From assembly GCF_002860285.1 (NCBI RefSeq), contig NZ_PGVF01000001.1, positions 62,001-126,000 of the forward strand: DNA of 64,000 bases, given 5' to 3'. The stretch is from Bacillus sp. M6-12 (GTDB lineage: Bacteria > Bacillota > Bacilli > Bacillales > DSM-1321). Made by a program: the position numbers and the translations under genes. Under the pieces are notes generated by a model. That model saw nothing but the letters and a program-made list of their open reading frames with translations, searched no databases and had not been told where the DNA came from. Of this stretch, positions 15,726 through 24,246 are shown piece after piece; position 1 is the first letter of the stretch; every line of letters begins with the position of its first letter.

Positions 15726-16340
15726 GTGAAAAGCTATTTATTGATTTATGAAGATAGAATAGAGTTTGAGCCAACAGACTCCATAGAAAATCTCATTTAT
15801 TTTCAACGAAACCATCATTTATTAGAGGTAGGCTTAAATGTTAAAGTATCCAGTGACCTATCCAACAAAGAATCTGTTATATTAGATTACATTCAGACCT
15901 CATTATTTATGAAAGATGAAATAGTAGATGAATTTCTGTCTTTTTTATCCTTAGACTATAAAACAGTAGGGATGTTCATGAAATTGTCAGAAGGAAGGCA
16001 TCCTGCAGACTGTTTGAGAAATCTATATATGAAATATTGTCGGGAATATCAAAAAAAGACATTATCTGTTTATGATTATCTACAAGTGTATAAGAGAGTA
16101 AAAGGTGGACAAATAGAACAATTAGATGAAGATGTTATTTTGTCTGATTATATAAAAGAAGTCGAAATCCATTACGAAAGAGAATCTACTCTCGTACAGT
16201 TTAAATGTGAATCTATTTGGATAGATGGTGAGGGTGTAGAAGTATCAGGGGAAGAAGTTTCTTTGTTTTTAGATGAAAAACGCATGAAAAAAGCCTTTTT
16301 AACCTTTTTAAATCCTTGTTTAATTGAAAAGAATGACTAA
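15726..16340 (+). CDS. Hypothetical protein, about 204 aa
   Basis: Soluble and acidic; no domain recognised. Contains ESIWIDGEGVEVSGEEVSLF near the C-terminus, suggesting beta structure. GTG 15726 is preferred over GTG 15720 because AAGGGGG (15711-15717) would be too close to the latter. Probably co-transcribed with the MgtC gene 10 bases upstream. Confidence 0.65.
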   Translation: MKSYLLIYEDRIEFEPTDSIENLIYFQRNHHLLEVGLNVKVSSDLSNKESVILDYIQTSLFMKDEIVDEFLSFLSLDYKTVGMFMKLSEGRHPADCLRNLYMKYCREYQKKTLSVYDYLQVYKRVKGGQIEQLDEDVILSDYIKEVEIHYERESTLVQFKCESIWIDGEGVEVSGEEVSLFLDEKRMKKAFLTFLNPCLIEKND

Positions 16341-16374
16341 AAAGACAGATTCAAAGGAGAGTCTGTCTTTTTTA
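16341..16374. terminator. Bidirectional terminator
   Basis: Stem AAAGACAGA / TCTGTCTTT with T-run, between the convergent genes 15726-16340 and 16372-16950. Confidence 0.85.
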
Positions 16375-16950
16375 TTCAATAAGAGTAGACATATACTGGT
16401 TACTACCAGGAAGTTTCTTGATATTATCCCATGCTTCAATGGCCTCTGCACGACTTTTCCCTTTATTTTTTGGGTCTGCAAAAAAATCACGAGTGAATTG
16501 ATTGTATTCAAACTGAGGAGCTATTTTTTTCTGATAGTTTGGTTGTTTTTTACGTTCTTCTTCTGCATACCAAGCGTTGACCACATCGGCATATGTTTTT
16601 CCAATGTTGTTTTTTAAATAATTTTGTATATAAGTCGAAAAGTGAAATTTAGGTATAACTGTTTGAAAAAAAGCTCTTACTTCTTGACTGCAACGATGTG
16701 TATTTGTAATCACAGTATCAAGAGTTAATTCGCAAGGTGTACTTGTTTTTTTATTTGCCAATGCTTTTTTTATCGGTCTTTTTTTTATCTCTCCTGTCTG
16801 AAGAAAGGTAATAATTCTATCAGAAATCTCCATTTTAGAACCAGTGGTGCTCATTCCATGTTCTCTACAAAATGATTGTAATTCTTCTTTCAACCAATAA
16901 TAATCTTTAAAACTCTGTAAACTTATTTCTTTTGTTAAATTAGGTCTCAA
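16372..16950 (-). CDS. SAP-domain / DUF6434-type DNA-binding protein
   Basis: The N-terminus LTKEISLQSFKDYYWLKEEL followed by CREHGMSTTGSKMEISDRII is a DUF6434/SAP-like helix-extended-helix presumed to bind DNA. The C-terminal half (HFSTYIQNYLKNNIGKTYAD) carries the family's second domain. I place the start at TTG 16950 because GGAGGTG sits just upstream, inside the longer reading frame that would begin at ATG 16965. Confidence 0.8.
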   Translation of the reverse strand: MRPNLTKEISLQSFKDYYWLKEELQSFCREHGMSTTGSKMEISDRIITFLQTGEIKKRPIKKALANKKTSTPCELTLDTVITNTHRCSQEVRAFFQTVIPKFHFSTYIQNYLKNNIGKTYADVVNAWYAEEERKKQPNYQKKIAPQFEYNQFTRDFFADPKNKGKSRAEAIEAWDNIKKLPGSNQYMSTLIE

Positions 16951-17040
16951 ACAAAACACCTCCATTTTTTATGATAGAACAAATGTTTAGATAAATCTAA
17001 CCAATTATATTCAAAACCTTCCTTATTTACCAAGTTATAT

Positions 17041-17080
17041 GTAAAAAAGAGTATATTAGAGAAATAGATTTCGTTATAAT
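17041..17080 (+). promoter_or_regulatory. Degenerate operator 1-type promoter
   Basis: GTAAAAAAGAGTATAT (17041-17056) keeps the left arm of operator 1 but not the right. TATATT (17052-17057) stands at the -35 position, then 17 bases and TATAAT (17075-17080). May be a weak or diverged member. Confidence 0.4.
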
Positions 17081-17130
17081 AAAGGGGAAAACAATAGGGT
17101 AAAAGTCGGATAAAAGAAGAAGGGATACAG

Positions 17131-17301
17131 ATGTTTGAATGTGGAGATAGTGTTCTGTATAAAGGGGATAAATACAAGATAATTTTCATTTATGAGGGGA
17201 GTGGTTATTGCGAAATACGTGGATTTTCAAATCACAAACAACATTTGGTAGCTCCTCATGAAATAAGTAAAGTAGAAAAAGAGGAAAACAAAAACACCTG
17301 A
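17131..17301 (+). CDS. Small hypothetical protein, 56 aa
   Basis: ATG behind AAGAAGGGA. FECGDSVLYKGDKYKIIFIYEG looks like a small SH3-like or KOW-like barrel. Not recognised. Convergent with the helicase gene. Confidence 0.65.
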   Translation: MFECGDSVLYKGDKYKIIFIYEGSGYCEIRGFSNHKQHLVAPHEISKVEKEENKNT

Positions 17302-17329
17302 ACCAAAGTCCAAGTGTTTTCGATACCTA

Positions 17330-19990
17330 TTAGGAAATACGGTCAACCGCTTTTAATTCATCAGCGAATTTGCAATATTGTCCTCTGATTTTTACTCTGT
17401 CTTGATTTGTATGGTACGTTACATAAAGCTCTTTCTTTGCTCTTGTGATAGAAACAAACAGAAGTCGTCTTTCTTCTTCAATCTCTTCTGGTTTCATGGA
17501 ATTATCGTATTTGTAGTGGTCAATGGTATTGAATACTACGTCAAATTCCTTCCCTTTTGAAGAGTGAGCAGTTGTTAGAACGACTGCTTTATACTTTACC
17601 TCTTTCTTAACAACAGGCTTTTCATCCTTATAAAGAACTAATTTACGAAGGTAAGAGAATAGTTCACTTACTTTTTCAAACTTTTTCGCTTTTAATTCTT
17701 CTAAGAAACCTAAGACAACTGCATCCTGGTCAGCAATTTGTTGAACAGTATCGAAGTAGAAGTTTAATTTATCCGCTTCTTCTTCTAATCCCTCATATCC
17801 ATCAATGAGTTCTTCTTTAAACATGCTTACAAATTGTTTCACTTCTTCAGGATTCATGTCTTTAATTCGGTCTTCTTGGAAAATGTATAGGTACTCTAAC
17901 AAGTTGTACTCTAATTCCATATTTTCAAAGAAATCAACCAGTGATGCCATAATTTGAACATTGCGGTTGTTCAGTAATTGCTCTGAAATCTCTAATACAG
18001 TTGGAATGTTACGTTCCTTTAAGTATTTTTCAATGTTTAGCAATTCACTCTTAGTACGTGCGATAACTGCAATATTTTCAGGAGCTACACCATTATTGAT
18101 TTTTTCTTCAATCGTAGTGGCAATCCCTGTAAACTCGTCATCAGGAGTACGGTAAGAGCATAATTTTGGTTTTGAACCATTAGGAGCTTTACTTACCAAT
18201 GTTTTGTTGATTTTCTTAGTGTTCAAGTCATTTAATAGATTCGCCACTTCAATAATTTGTGGAGTGGAGCGGAAGTTTTCTACGAAATAAATATCTTTTA
18301 CTTCATCAAAATAATGATGGAAGTTCAAGATAATATCTTGTGATGTGTGTCGGAAACTAAAAATACTTTGACTGTCATCCCCAACGACCATTAAAGATTC
18401 AAATTTATCTGTATCAATCAAAGCAGACATAATATCGAATTGCATATTATCCGTATCTTGATACTCGTCAATCATGATATGACGATAAGAATATTTAGAC
18501 ATGACATCTAAATGGTTCTCTACCAATTCTAAAAGAAGATTGATTTGGTCTTGATATTCTAACAGATTACGTTCTTTTAATTTTGCCTCATATTGCTTGT
18601 ACAGATTGAAAACAGTACGTGCAAGAGTAGGCATTAAACGTAACTTTTCAGCACAAGTATCCACGTCATTGATAAATTGACCTTTAATTGCGTCAAAATA
18701 CTCTGCCATTTGAACCACAACACCTTTAGCATTAGGGAAGTGAAGAAGTGGATTTTTATAATCAAATCCTTCTACTTTTTCATTTTCATCTAATACTTCA
18801 AAGATAATATCGTACTTTTGTACTTTTTCTGCTAATCGAGGAGCTTCAGAATAACCTAAAAGAGAAAATTCTTTTTGAAGCACTTTGTCTCCCCACGCAT
18901 TGAAAGTCAAAATATCCATGCGACTTACGTCAACATCCTCCATATCCATTTCTTTCAACCAATATGCAATCTTTTCACGCATTTCTTGTGCTCCCTTGTT
19001 CGTGAACGTGATTAACAAAACATCTTGTGGTTTCACGCCTTCTTGAAGAAGTTCTACTACACGAAGGGCAAGAACAGTCGTTTTCCCTGAACCAGCACCA
19101 GCATTGATTCTTGCTACGCCTTTTCTAAAGAAAATCGCTTGATATTGGCTATCAGTGAGCTTTAATGCACCAGCTTTTTTTACTTCTTGTACTTCCTCTA
19201 ATACTTCCTTCGCTTTTTCGTATTTGCAGATATTCACGAATTGGCAGTGGTCACACATAGAAGTGTCGCAAGTTCTTTCAGAATCAATAGATAACTTTTC
19301 TGTTAGTAAACCAACAATACGGTCAGCTACAGATTCTTCTTGTTCAGGAGTAAAGAGGTTGGAAATAATGTTTTTTCCTTTCTTTATCTCAAACACTTCG
19401 ACTAATTTTGTTCTGGTATCATCTTTACTCTTTAGGTGATACAGACTTGCTACAACCTTTTTACCAGCATACAGTTTCTTTCCTAACTCGCTTAGAAGGA
19501 ATAAATCAATGCTGTGTACAGGTTTTGTTTCAATTTTGCGACCAGAATAAGATAATTTTGGTTCGCTACGCTTGATTTTTACAATCTCTACATGGTCTTT
19601 GTGTTCAAATACAAAGTCTGCAGTAACAGAAACAGCATGTCCTTTTACAGAAACGTCACCAATTACACCTCTTTGAATGACCTTTAGGTTACGAGTTTTC
19701 TCATATTCAAAGAAACGAACCAATTGCTCTGTTAGGATAGATATTTCTTCTGCTTTATTTTGCTTTGAAACAAAAAGAGCATCTTCTAATAGTTCATGAA
19801 GTTGATTTTCAATATCAGAAGCGTTGAAAGATTTAAAATCAATTGCCTTAAATAAATCTTTTAGTTTGATACTTAAAGAATAACTTTTTCCTTTGAATGA
19901 GCTTAAATTAAGCTGTTCAAAATAACCTTTTACTTTACAAGATTCCATGCTTAATAATTTAGTTGCGTTTACCTTTTTTACGTGTGTCAT
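17330..19990 (-). CDS. PD-(D/E)XK nuclease - UvrD-family helicase fusion
   Basis: 886 aa. The N-terminal part has a Cas4/RecB-like nuclease core (VTADFVFEH with D125; EIVKIK with E135 and K138) closed by a four-Cys cluster (C241, C246, C249, C255) expected to bind a 4Fe-4S centre. A superfamily 1 helicase follows: Walker A NAGAGSGKTTV (about 296-306), MIDEYQDTD (Walker B/Q box), VVGDDSQSIFSFR, and VSITRAKKELYV. The order is like Dna2 and AddB-type enzymes, implying DNA end processing or repair. Single gene with its own ATG and AAGGAG. Confidence 0.92.
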   Translation of the reverse strand: MTHVKKVNATKLLSMESCKVKGYFEQLNLSSFKGKSYSLSIKLKDLFKAIDFKSFNASDIENQLHELLEDALFVSKQNKAEEISILTEQLVRFFEYEKTRNLKVIQRGVIGDVSVKGHAVSVTADFVFEHKDHVEIVKIKRSEPKLSYSGRKIETKPVHSIDLFLLSELGKKLYAGKKVVASLYHLKSKDDTRTKLVEVFEIKKGKNIISNLFTPEQEESVADRIVGLLTEKLSIDSERTCDTSMCDHCQFVNICKYEKAKEVLEEVQEVKKAGALKLTDSQYQAIFFRKGVARINAGAGSGKTTVLALRVVELLQEGVKPQDVLLITFTNKGAQEMREKIAYWLKEMDMEDVDVSRMDILTFNAWGDKVLQKEFSLLGYSEAPRLAEKVQKYDIIFEVLDENEKVEGFDYKNPLLHFPNAKGVVVQMAEYFDAIKGQFINDVDTCAEKLRLMPTLARTVFNLYKQYEAKLKERNLLEYQDQINLLLELVENHLDVMSKYSYRHIMIDEYQDTDNMQFDIMSALIDTDKFESLMVVGDDSQSIFSFRHTSQDIILNFHHYFDEVKDIYFVENFRSTPQIIEVANLLNDLNTKKINKTLVSKAPNGSKPKLCSYRTPDDEFTGIATTIEEKINNGVAPENIAVIARTKSELLNIEKYLKERNIPTVLEISEQLLNNRNVQIMASLVDFFENMELEYNLLEYLYIFQEDRIKDMNPEEVKQFVSMFKEELIDGYEGLEEEADKLNFYFDTVQQIADQDAVVLGFLEELKAKKFEKVSELFSYLRKLVLYKDEKPVVKKEVKYKAVVLTTAHSSKGKEFDVVFNTIDHYKYDNSMKPEEIEEERRLLFVSITRAKKELYVTYHTNQDRVKIRGQYCKFADELKAVDRIS

Positions 19991-20250
19991 ATTCGACCAC
20001 TCCTTAATAATGTTTTTTAGAAAAAACCTTTTTTATATAAAACTTGATATATCTTATGCACTTTAGTCATGACTTACAAAATCACAAAAAGTATGGTCAT
20101 CTCCATTTTCCTATTTTTACAGCGTTGCATACCTCAAAACTTGTTATCTTTATCTTCTATTCATAGAGTCATTCAACAGCTACTCTTTTTATTTTGAACA
20201 CTACGTCAAATTAGAACCTTTTTAGACTTCCACAATCTATTATTCTCCAT
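19991..20250. other. Intergenic region between helicase and small-membrane-protein operon
   Basis: No gene is seen. It holds the minus-strand promoter area of the helicase (GATATATC..AAGTTTTATATAAAA around 20030-20056), a palindromic TTTAGTCATGAC near 20063-20074, and the -35 region of the rightward promoter. Confidence 0.5.
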
Positions 20251-20270
20251 CATAATTAGACTATAGTCAA
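20251..20270 (+). promoter_or_regulatory. Operator 2 at the promoter of the 20302 operon
   Basis: A -10-like CATAAT (20251-20256) is followed directly by TAGACTATAGTCAA (20257-20270), the same arrangement as upstream of the PARG gene. Confidence 0.7.
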
Positions 20271-20301
20271 CGATTTTATACAAAAAGAAGGGAGCTTCTA
20301 A

Positions 20302-20499
20302 ATGATTAGACCAATTTTGCCACCACATTCATTAATAGAGTTCTTGCTCCGCTTATACCAAGAACAGCCTTTATGGTTTTTTAGTTTATTGAGTGGAGTA
20401 GGTGTATTTGCAGTAGCATTAATTTCTTTTATTGTGTATCTAATTCGTTCGGAATCGAAATCGGTTGAATTAAAAGAAAAAGCGAAAGGGGATGCTTAA
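20302..20499 (+). CDS. Single-TM small protein, 65 aa
   Basis: One long hydrophobic helix (about 27-48, LWFFSLLSGVGVFAVALISF) and a charged C-terminal tail (SESKSVELKEKAKGDA). Could be holin-like or a signalling peptide; no family recognised. First gene behind operator 2. Confidence 0.7.
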   Translation: MIRPILPPHSLIEFLLRLYQEQPLWFFSLLSGVGVFAVALISFIVYLIRSESKSVELKEKAKGDA

Positions 20500-20501
20500 A
20501 G

Positions 20502-20681
20502 TTGCAACCATCTTTATACCATCAAGTCATTAATAGCAGTTATAATAACTTTGCTTATTTTCTAACTACATCAGAAGGTCTTACTTTTACTGTTTGCGTG
20601 GCTTTCGTTGCAGGATTTGCGATTGGAGTAGGTATTGTTATGAAGAAATTTATCGATGTGAAAAACAAAATGGAAGAATAG
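20502..20681 (+). CDS. Single-TM small protein, 59 aa
   Basis: TTG start, GAAAGGGG upstream, 2 bases after the previous gene. Hydrophobic segment TFTVCVAFVAGFAIGVGIV followed by a basic tail MKKFIDVKNKMEE. Together with the preceding gene it forms a pair of tiny membrane proteins. Confidence 0.7.
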   Translation: MQPSLYHQVINSSYNNFAYFLTTSEGLTFTVCVAFVAGFAIGVGIVMKKFIDVKNKMEE

Positions 20682-20692
20682 GAGGGAATGAA

Positions 20693-20941
20693 GTGTCACT
20701 GGAAAGAGAATGGGTTAAAAATATTCAAGTCAGAGGAGAAGTGGAACAACCCGATTCAGAGACATGGGTTATCTCAATGGATTTTCCCCATCAATTTAAT
20801 GGATTTCAAACATATGTAGAAATCACAAGTATCTTGTACAATGAAATTGGAGAACCAAGCATCAAAAGAGTAGATATTCCTTTGTCTGTATGGGAGCAAA
20901 TGGTTCAATTTGTTGACAAAGAGAAATCTTTTGATAAATAG
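20693..20941 (+). CDS. Hypothetical protein, 82 aa
   Basis: GTG 20693 with GGAGGGAATG upstream. Soluble, beta-rich (IQVRGEVEQPDSETWVISMD). No family recognised. Third gene of the operator 2 operon. Confidence 0.65.
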   Translation: MSLEREWVKNIQVRGEVEQPDSETWVISMDFPHQFNGFQTYVEITSILYNEIGEPSIKRVDIPLSVWEQMVQFVDKEKSFDK

Positions 20942-20982
20942 TGTTATAAAAATAACGCCATTTTTGCAATATAACATGTCAT

Positions 20983-21010
20983 GCAGAAGAAAAAATTTCT
21001 TCTGTTTTTT
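20983..21010 (+). terminator. Terminator
   Basis: Stem CAGAAGAAA / TTTCTTCTG with T6. Confidence 0.85.
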
Positions 21011-21019
21011 ATTTGTTGT

Positions 21020-21048
21020 TTGACAAGTTAAGTTAAAACGAATAAACT
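21020..21048 (+). promoter_or_regulatory. Promoter of the 21110 operon
   Basis: TTGACA (21020-21025), 17 bases, TAAACT (21043-21048). No operator 1 or 2 sequence is present. Confidence 0.6.
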
Positions 21049-21109
21049 AAACCTATTAAGGTTATACTTTACATAGAAGCAGTTATTAAATAGGAAAAGA
21101 GGTTATTAA

Positions 21110-21685
21110 ATGAAGTACATTCCAGTATTAAATGAAGAGTGGAAAGAAGATTTGTTGTCGGATTACGAAGAGGCATTTAAAGCACTAAGTTACAAATTAC
21201 AACACTTTAATGAAGGTTTTTTACCTGAAAAGGGAGAAATTCCAGCGACACCAGTGAATAAAGGGAGAAAGGAATATCCATTCCCATTCGCTGTCATTAT
21301 CGATGAAATGTACCAATGGATGATAGGAGAAAAAAAGAGACCAAAAGAAATCGAAGTGATGATGGAAGACATGATTCAATTGGTTTGGTTTAACCCTTTT
21401 GTTGATTACACTGAACTGCTGGATATTCCTTGGGATAGATGGTCTGGTTTAATGGGTTCTTATACAGGACAGTTTTACCGATTTGCTCAAATCACGTTGA
21501 AGTTAGAAGATGATGAAGGTCTTAATGCTTCGGACTTAGCTTTGATTAGTGGATTAAGTGCAGTAGCCATTGGAAAACAAATTAAAGAGGGAAAAATACA
21601 AGCTAAAAAAACAGGAACAGAGTGGAAGATTGAAGCCGAAGAAGCAAAGCGTTGGATTGAAAGTCAGAATAAAAAACAGAAATAA
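21110..21685 (+). CDS. Protein with C-terminal excisionase-type helix-turn-helix, 191 aa
   Basis: The last 60 residues (LNASDLALISGLSAVAIGKQ, then EGKIQAKKTGTEWKIEAEEA) form a MerR/excisionase-like winged helix. The N-terminal 130 residues are unrecognised and rich in aromatic residues. May be a DNA-binding adaptor or regulator of its own operon. Confidence 0.75.
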   Translation: MKYIPVLNEEWKEDLLSDYEEAFKALSYKLQHFNEGFLPEKGEIPATPVNKGRKEYPFPFAVIIDEMYQWMIGEKKRPKEIEVMMEDMIQLVWFNPFVDYTELLDIPWDRWSGLMGSYTGQFYRFAQITLKLEDDEGLNASDLALISGLSAVAIGKQIKEGKIQAKKTGTEWKIEAEEAKRWIESQNKKQK

Positions 21686-21713
21686 AAGACGAAATAGAAG
21701 GGGGGAAAATCAT

Positions 21714-21968
21714 ATGACAAAATCTGTAAAAGTTTTAAGTGATTATACACCAGCAAATGAACCTAATACCTTGTCCATTATAAAAGATAATCAAGGGGAT
21801 ATTCATATTCATCTTTATCGTGGAAATGATGATGAACGTGGTGTTCGTATTGCTAATAATGGAACAAGATATTCTCCAAAAGTCCGTCAGGCTTTTTACG
21901 ATTTGATAACCGTTTTGGAAGAAGAAATGCAAACAACCAAAAATAATGAATTAAAATCATTAATATAA
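21714..21968 (+). CDS. Hypothetical protein, 84 aa
   Basis: ATG 21714 behind GGGGGGAAAA. Beta-rich (SIIKDNQGDIHIHLYRGNDD) with a helical C-terminus. Not recognised. Confidence 0.65.
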   Translation: MTKSVKVLSDYTPANEPNTLSIIKDNQGDIHIHLYRGNDDERGVRIANNGTRYSPKVRQAFYDLITVLEEEMQTTKNNELKSLI

Positions 21969-21999
21969 ATGAAATCCAAAAGAGGGGAGAGAAAGCGTT

Positions 22000-22245
22000 T
22001 TGATTAAAAATGTTGAAATGAAAAACCAACAAGCTATGGTGACGTATGAATTTTCAGAGCAAGACATGGAAATTTTACGTCATCTAAAAGAACATAACTA
22101 TATGGAATTTCGTAGAGGAGAAAACAGTGCAATTGTCGATAATCTATATGATTATGGATTTGTTACTACGGATGATGATGCATGGCACTTTACAGTTGTT
22201 TTAACCAAATTAGGAAAAGCTGTCGTGGAATCGTGGGATAAATAA
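22000..22245 (+). CDS. Small winged-helix-like protein, 81 aa (paralog of 46634-46957)
   Basis: TTG start. YEFSEQDMEILRHLKEHNYM, then DNLYDYGFVTTDDDAWHFTV and LTKLGKAVVE give a helix-helix-strand-wing order like a small MarR/winged-helix domain. The product of 46634-46957 shows the same order (YELSDTEIEIMKFIFKHERI ... GFIEEDDNWW ... FTSLGKYFVE). Function unknown. Confidence 0.65.
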   Translation: MIKNVEMKNQQAMVTYEFSEQDMEILRHLKEHNYMEFRRGENSAIVDNLYDYGFVTTDDDAWHFTVVLTKLGKAVVESWDK

Positions 22246-22296
22246 AGTTAGCAAACAAACAGGTTTTTACTTTTAAAGAGAGAGAGGGTTTACGGT

Positions 22297-22497
22297 ATGG
22301 GAATGACAAAAAAACAAGCCAGTCAAAAAATCGAACCATTGAAGAGAGAGATTGAAGAAATTAAAAAGGATTTGCCAAATGTCAAACATCCGTCTTCTAT
22401 TTTTGTTCTCAACCAATTGATTGAAAGTAGAGAAGAATTGTTGAAAATGTATGAAAAACATGCTGGAACACCTTCTTCAAGAGAGGTTCGTTCATGA
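22297..22497 (+). CDS. Small helical protein, 66 aa
   Basis: Mostly coiled-coil (EPLKREIEEIKKDLPN ... LIESREELLKMYEKHAG). Overlaps the next start by 4 bases (ATGA). Function unknown. Confidence 0.65.
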   Translation: MGMTKKQASQKIEPLKREIEEIKKDLPNVKHPSSIFVLNQLIESREELLKMYEKHAGTPSSREVRS

Positions 22498-22886
22498 ATA
22501 TCAAACTAAAGGTATGGGATAATGAACAGGGAAAATTCCTTGAAATAGGAGATGAAGAAGGACAGGCTTCTCCACGTTATTACAAACATCTATACTTTGT
22601 CTTAGTTGGCAAAGTGGATGACGATGGCTATGACTATGAAATTGATGCAGAAACTTTCCTTTATACTGGTATGTCTGACCGTAAGGGAAAAGAAATATGT
22701 GCAGGGGATATTGTCAACTTCTATCATTCAGAAGATAAAGAACTATCCGTTTATGGTTCAGTAGTTGAATATAAGCAGGAATGGTGTGGCTTTTACTTTG
22801 GAGGAAACAGACGATTGAACAGTCGAATGAGGATTGAAGTCATTGGAAATATCAAAGAACACCGACATTTAATAAAAACAGCATAA
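22494..22886 (+). CDS. YopX-family phage protein
   Basis: 130 aa. YopX pattern: FLYTGMSDRKGKEICAGDIV, VVEYKQEWCGFYF, and C-terminal RMRIEVIGNIKEH. YopX proteins are common in Bacillota prophages and plasmids, with unknown role. Confidence 0.9.
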   Translation: MNIKLKVWDNEQGKFLEIGDEEGQASPRYYKHLYFVLVGKVDDDGYDYEIDAETFLYTGMSDRKGKEICAGDIVNFYHSEDKELSVYGSVVEYKQEWCGFYFGGNRRLNSRMRIEVIGNIKEHRHLIKTA

Positions 22887-22909
22887 AAGAGAAAGGGGAA
22901 AGCGTTCAT

Positions 22910-23107
22910 ATGGATAGATATTATCTGTTAGTTTTCAATAAAACGAAAGAAGAAGCAGGAGATTATTTAAAAGATAATACAAAAGGAATTGTCATAGCAA
23001 AAAAACATGAACATGGGGAAGAGCTTCTATTTGAAGTGTTTGCTCACCCTCATGATGTAGAGAAATTAAAGGATTTGCCTGATACCAAATTATTTACAGA
23101 ATATTAG
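22910..23107 (+). CDS. Small hypothetical protein, 65 aa
   Basis: ATG behind GAAAGGGG. Begins MDRYYLLVFNKTKEEA; beta-alpha composition. Last gene before a terminator. Confidence 0.6.
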   Translation: MDRYYLLVFNKTKEEAGDYLKDNTKGIVIAKKHEHGEELLFEVFAHPHDVEKLKDLPDTKLFTEY

Positions 23108-23127
23108 TAGATAATCTTTAGATATGT

Positions 23128-23167
23128 AAAGAAATGCAGAGGTTTTTACGCCTACTGCATTTTTTGT
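23128..23167 (+). terminator. Terminator
   Basis: Stem AATGCAG / CTGCATT with a bulged inner part, followed by T6. Confidence 0.7.
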
Positions 23168-23236
23168 TTACGCTACATTTAAATAGCTGAACTGTTATGA
23201 GTGTGTTAGTGATAGCGTTTAGACTAAATGTATTTT

Positions 23237-23276
23237 GTAAAAAATAATTTACTTTTGTGTTAATTTAATATATAAT
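23237..23276 (+). promoter_or_regulatory. Promoter with operator 1 (copy 3)
   Basis: GTAAAAAATAATTTAC (23237-23252), identical to the copies at 577 and 51004. -35 TTTACT (23248-23253), 17 bases, TATAAT (23271-23276). Confidence 0.88.
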
Positions 23277-23319
23277 ATTGTTATAAAAGTTTTTCCTAAG
23301 AAAAGGAGCGTACACACAT

Positions 23320-23634
23320 ATGGATTTAGCGATTAAAAACTATCAAGCACAAGAAACAGATAGAGGATTGGCGTATGAAGCAGATATTTTGTTGGGTGAT
23401 ACTAAAATTGGGAGCTTAGAAAATCCTGGTGACGGAAGTTATACACGAATCTATATTACAGCCGATAAAGAGGCGTTCAATCAAAAAATGAATGAGCATT
23501 TTACTACATTAGGTTGGGATACAACTGACGAAGAAGAATATGCTCTCCACTATACATTTGCTGAACATTTGTTAGACATTCACGATAACGGAGAAGTAAG
23601 CGAAGAATATAAAAAAATGGGATTCCTTCACTAA
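23320..23634 (+). CDS. Hypothetical protein, 104 aa
   Basis: Single gene between an operator 1 promoter and a terminator. Acidic, soluble, alpha/beta (DILLGDTKIGSLENPGDGSY); no family recognised. Confidence 0.7.
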   Translation: MDLAIKNYQAQETDRGLAYEADILLGDTKIGSLENPGDGSYTRIYITADKEAFNQKMNEHFTTLGWDTTDEEEYALHYTFAEHLLDIHDNGEVSEEYKKMGFLH

Positions 23635-23639
23635 TACGA

Positions 23640-23668
23640 AAAGAACCGTTCCAATAAAGGAGCGGTTT
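23640..23668 (+). terminator. Terminator
   Basis: AAGAACCG / CGGTTTTC stem with an internal TTCC/GGAG pairing, T-rich tail. Confidence 0.75.
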
Positions 23669-23773
23669 TCTTTATGTGAAAACAACTTTAGTAAATAGAG
23701 TTTAAAAAAGAACACTGTCACTGTAAACCAAATGTACTTTCTTGTTTTTATGGTTGTATAGTTAGTTGTTTTT

Positions 23774-23813
23774 GTCAAAAATAATTTACTATATTGTAAA
23801 TATGTTGTATAAT
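23774..23813 (+). promoter_or_regulatory. Promoter with operator 1 (copy 4)
   Basis: GTCAAAAATAATTTAC (23774-23789; one mismatch in the left arm). -35 TTTACT (23785-23790), 17 bases, TATAAT (23808-23813). Confidence 0.85.
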
Positions 23814-23841
23814 GGTATTATAAGAAAAGGAGTGGTCTATC

Positions 23842-24021
23842 ATGCCAACCTACATAACAATTGAATTTATACGTGATTTTGTAAAGTCTAACATTGTAAA
23901 TAAAAATGGTCAGACTAAGATTGTATGGAAAACCATTCATTCGGTTGGAAAACGTATGCGACTAAAAATAGGAAACGAAAAAGAATATATCAAAGGTGGA
24001 TACGCTAAGTACATTCATTAA
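23842..24021 (+). CDS. Small basic protein, 59 aa
   Basis: ATG 23842 behind AAAAGGAG. Basic and soluble (MRLKIGNEKEYIKGGYAKYI). First gene of a long operon (23842 to about 27027) under operator 1. No family recognised. Confidence 0.7.
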   Translation: MPTYITIEFIRDFVKSNIVNKNGQTKIVWKTIHSVGKRMRLKIGNEKEYIKGGYAKYIH

Positions 24022-24039
24022 ACAAAAGGAGAGGTCATT

Positions 24040-24246
24040 TTGGGAGATAAGATAGTTCAAGAATTAAGACAACGACATTTAGGAGTTCTCATACATATTG
24101 TGGACATTCCGAATCTTCCAATGCCTCTTACAAAGTGGACAACGGAACAATTAAATCACTTTGATTTGCTGTTGCAATATGCTTATATTCATTATTTAGA
24201 TGTCATTAGTTGGAATAATCCCATGAAAGCAGGGGATAAAACATGA
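24040..24246 (+). CDS. Small hypothetical protein, 68 aa
   Basis: TTG start behind AAAGGAGAGG. Helical C-terminal part; overlaps the next ATG by 4 bases. Not recognised. Confidence 0.6.
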   Translation: MGDKIVQELRQRHLGVLIHIVDIPNLPMPLTKWTTEQLNHFDLLLQYAYIHYLDVISWNNPMKAGDKT

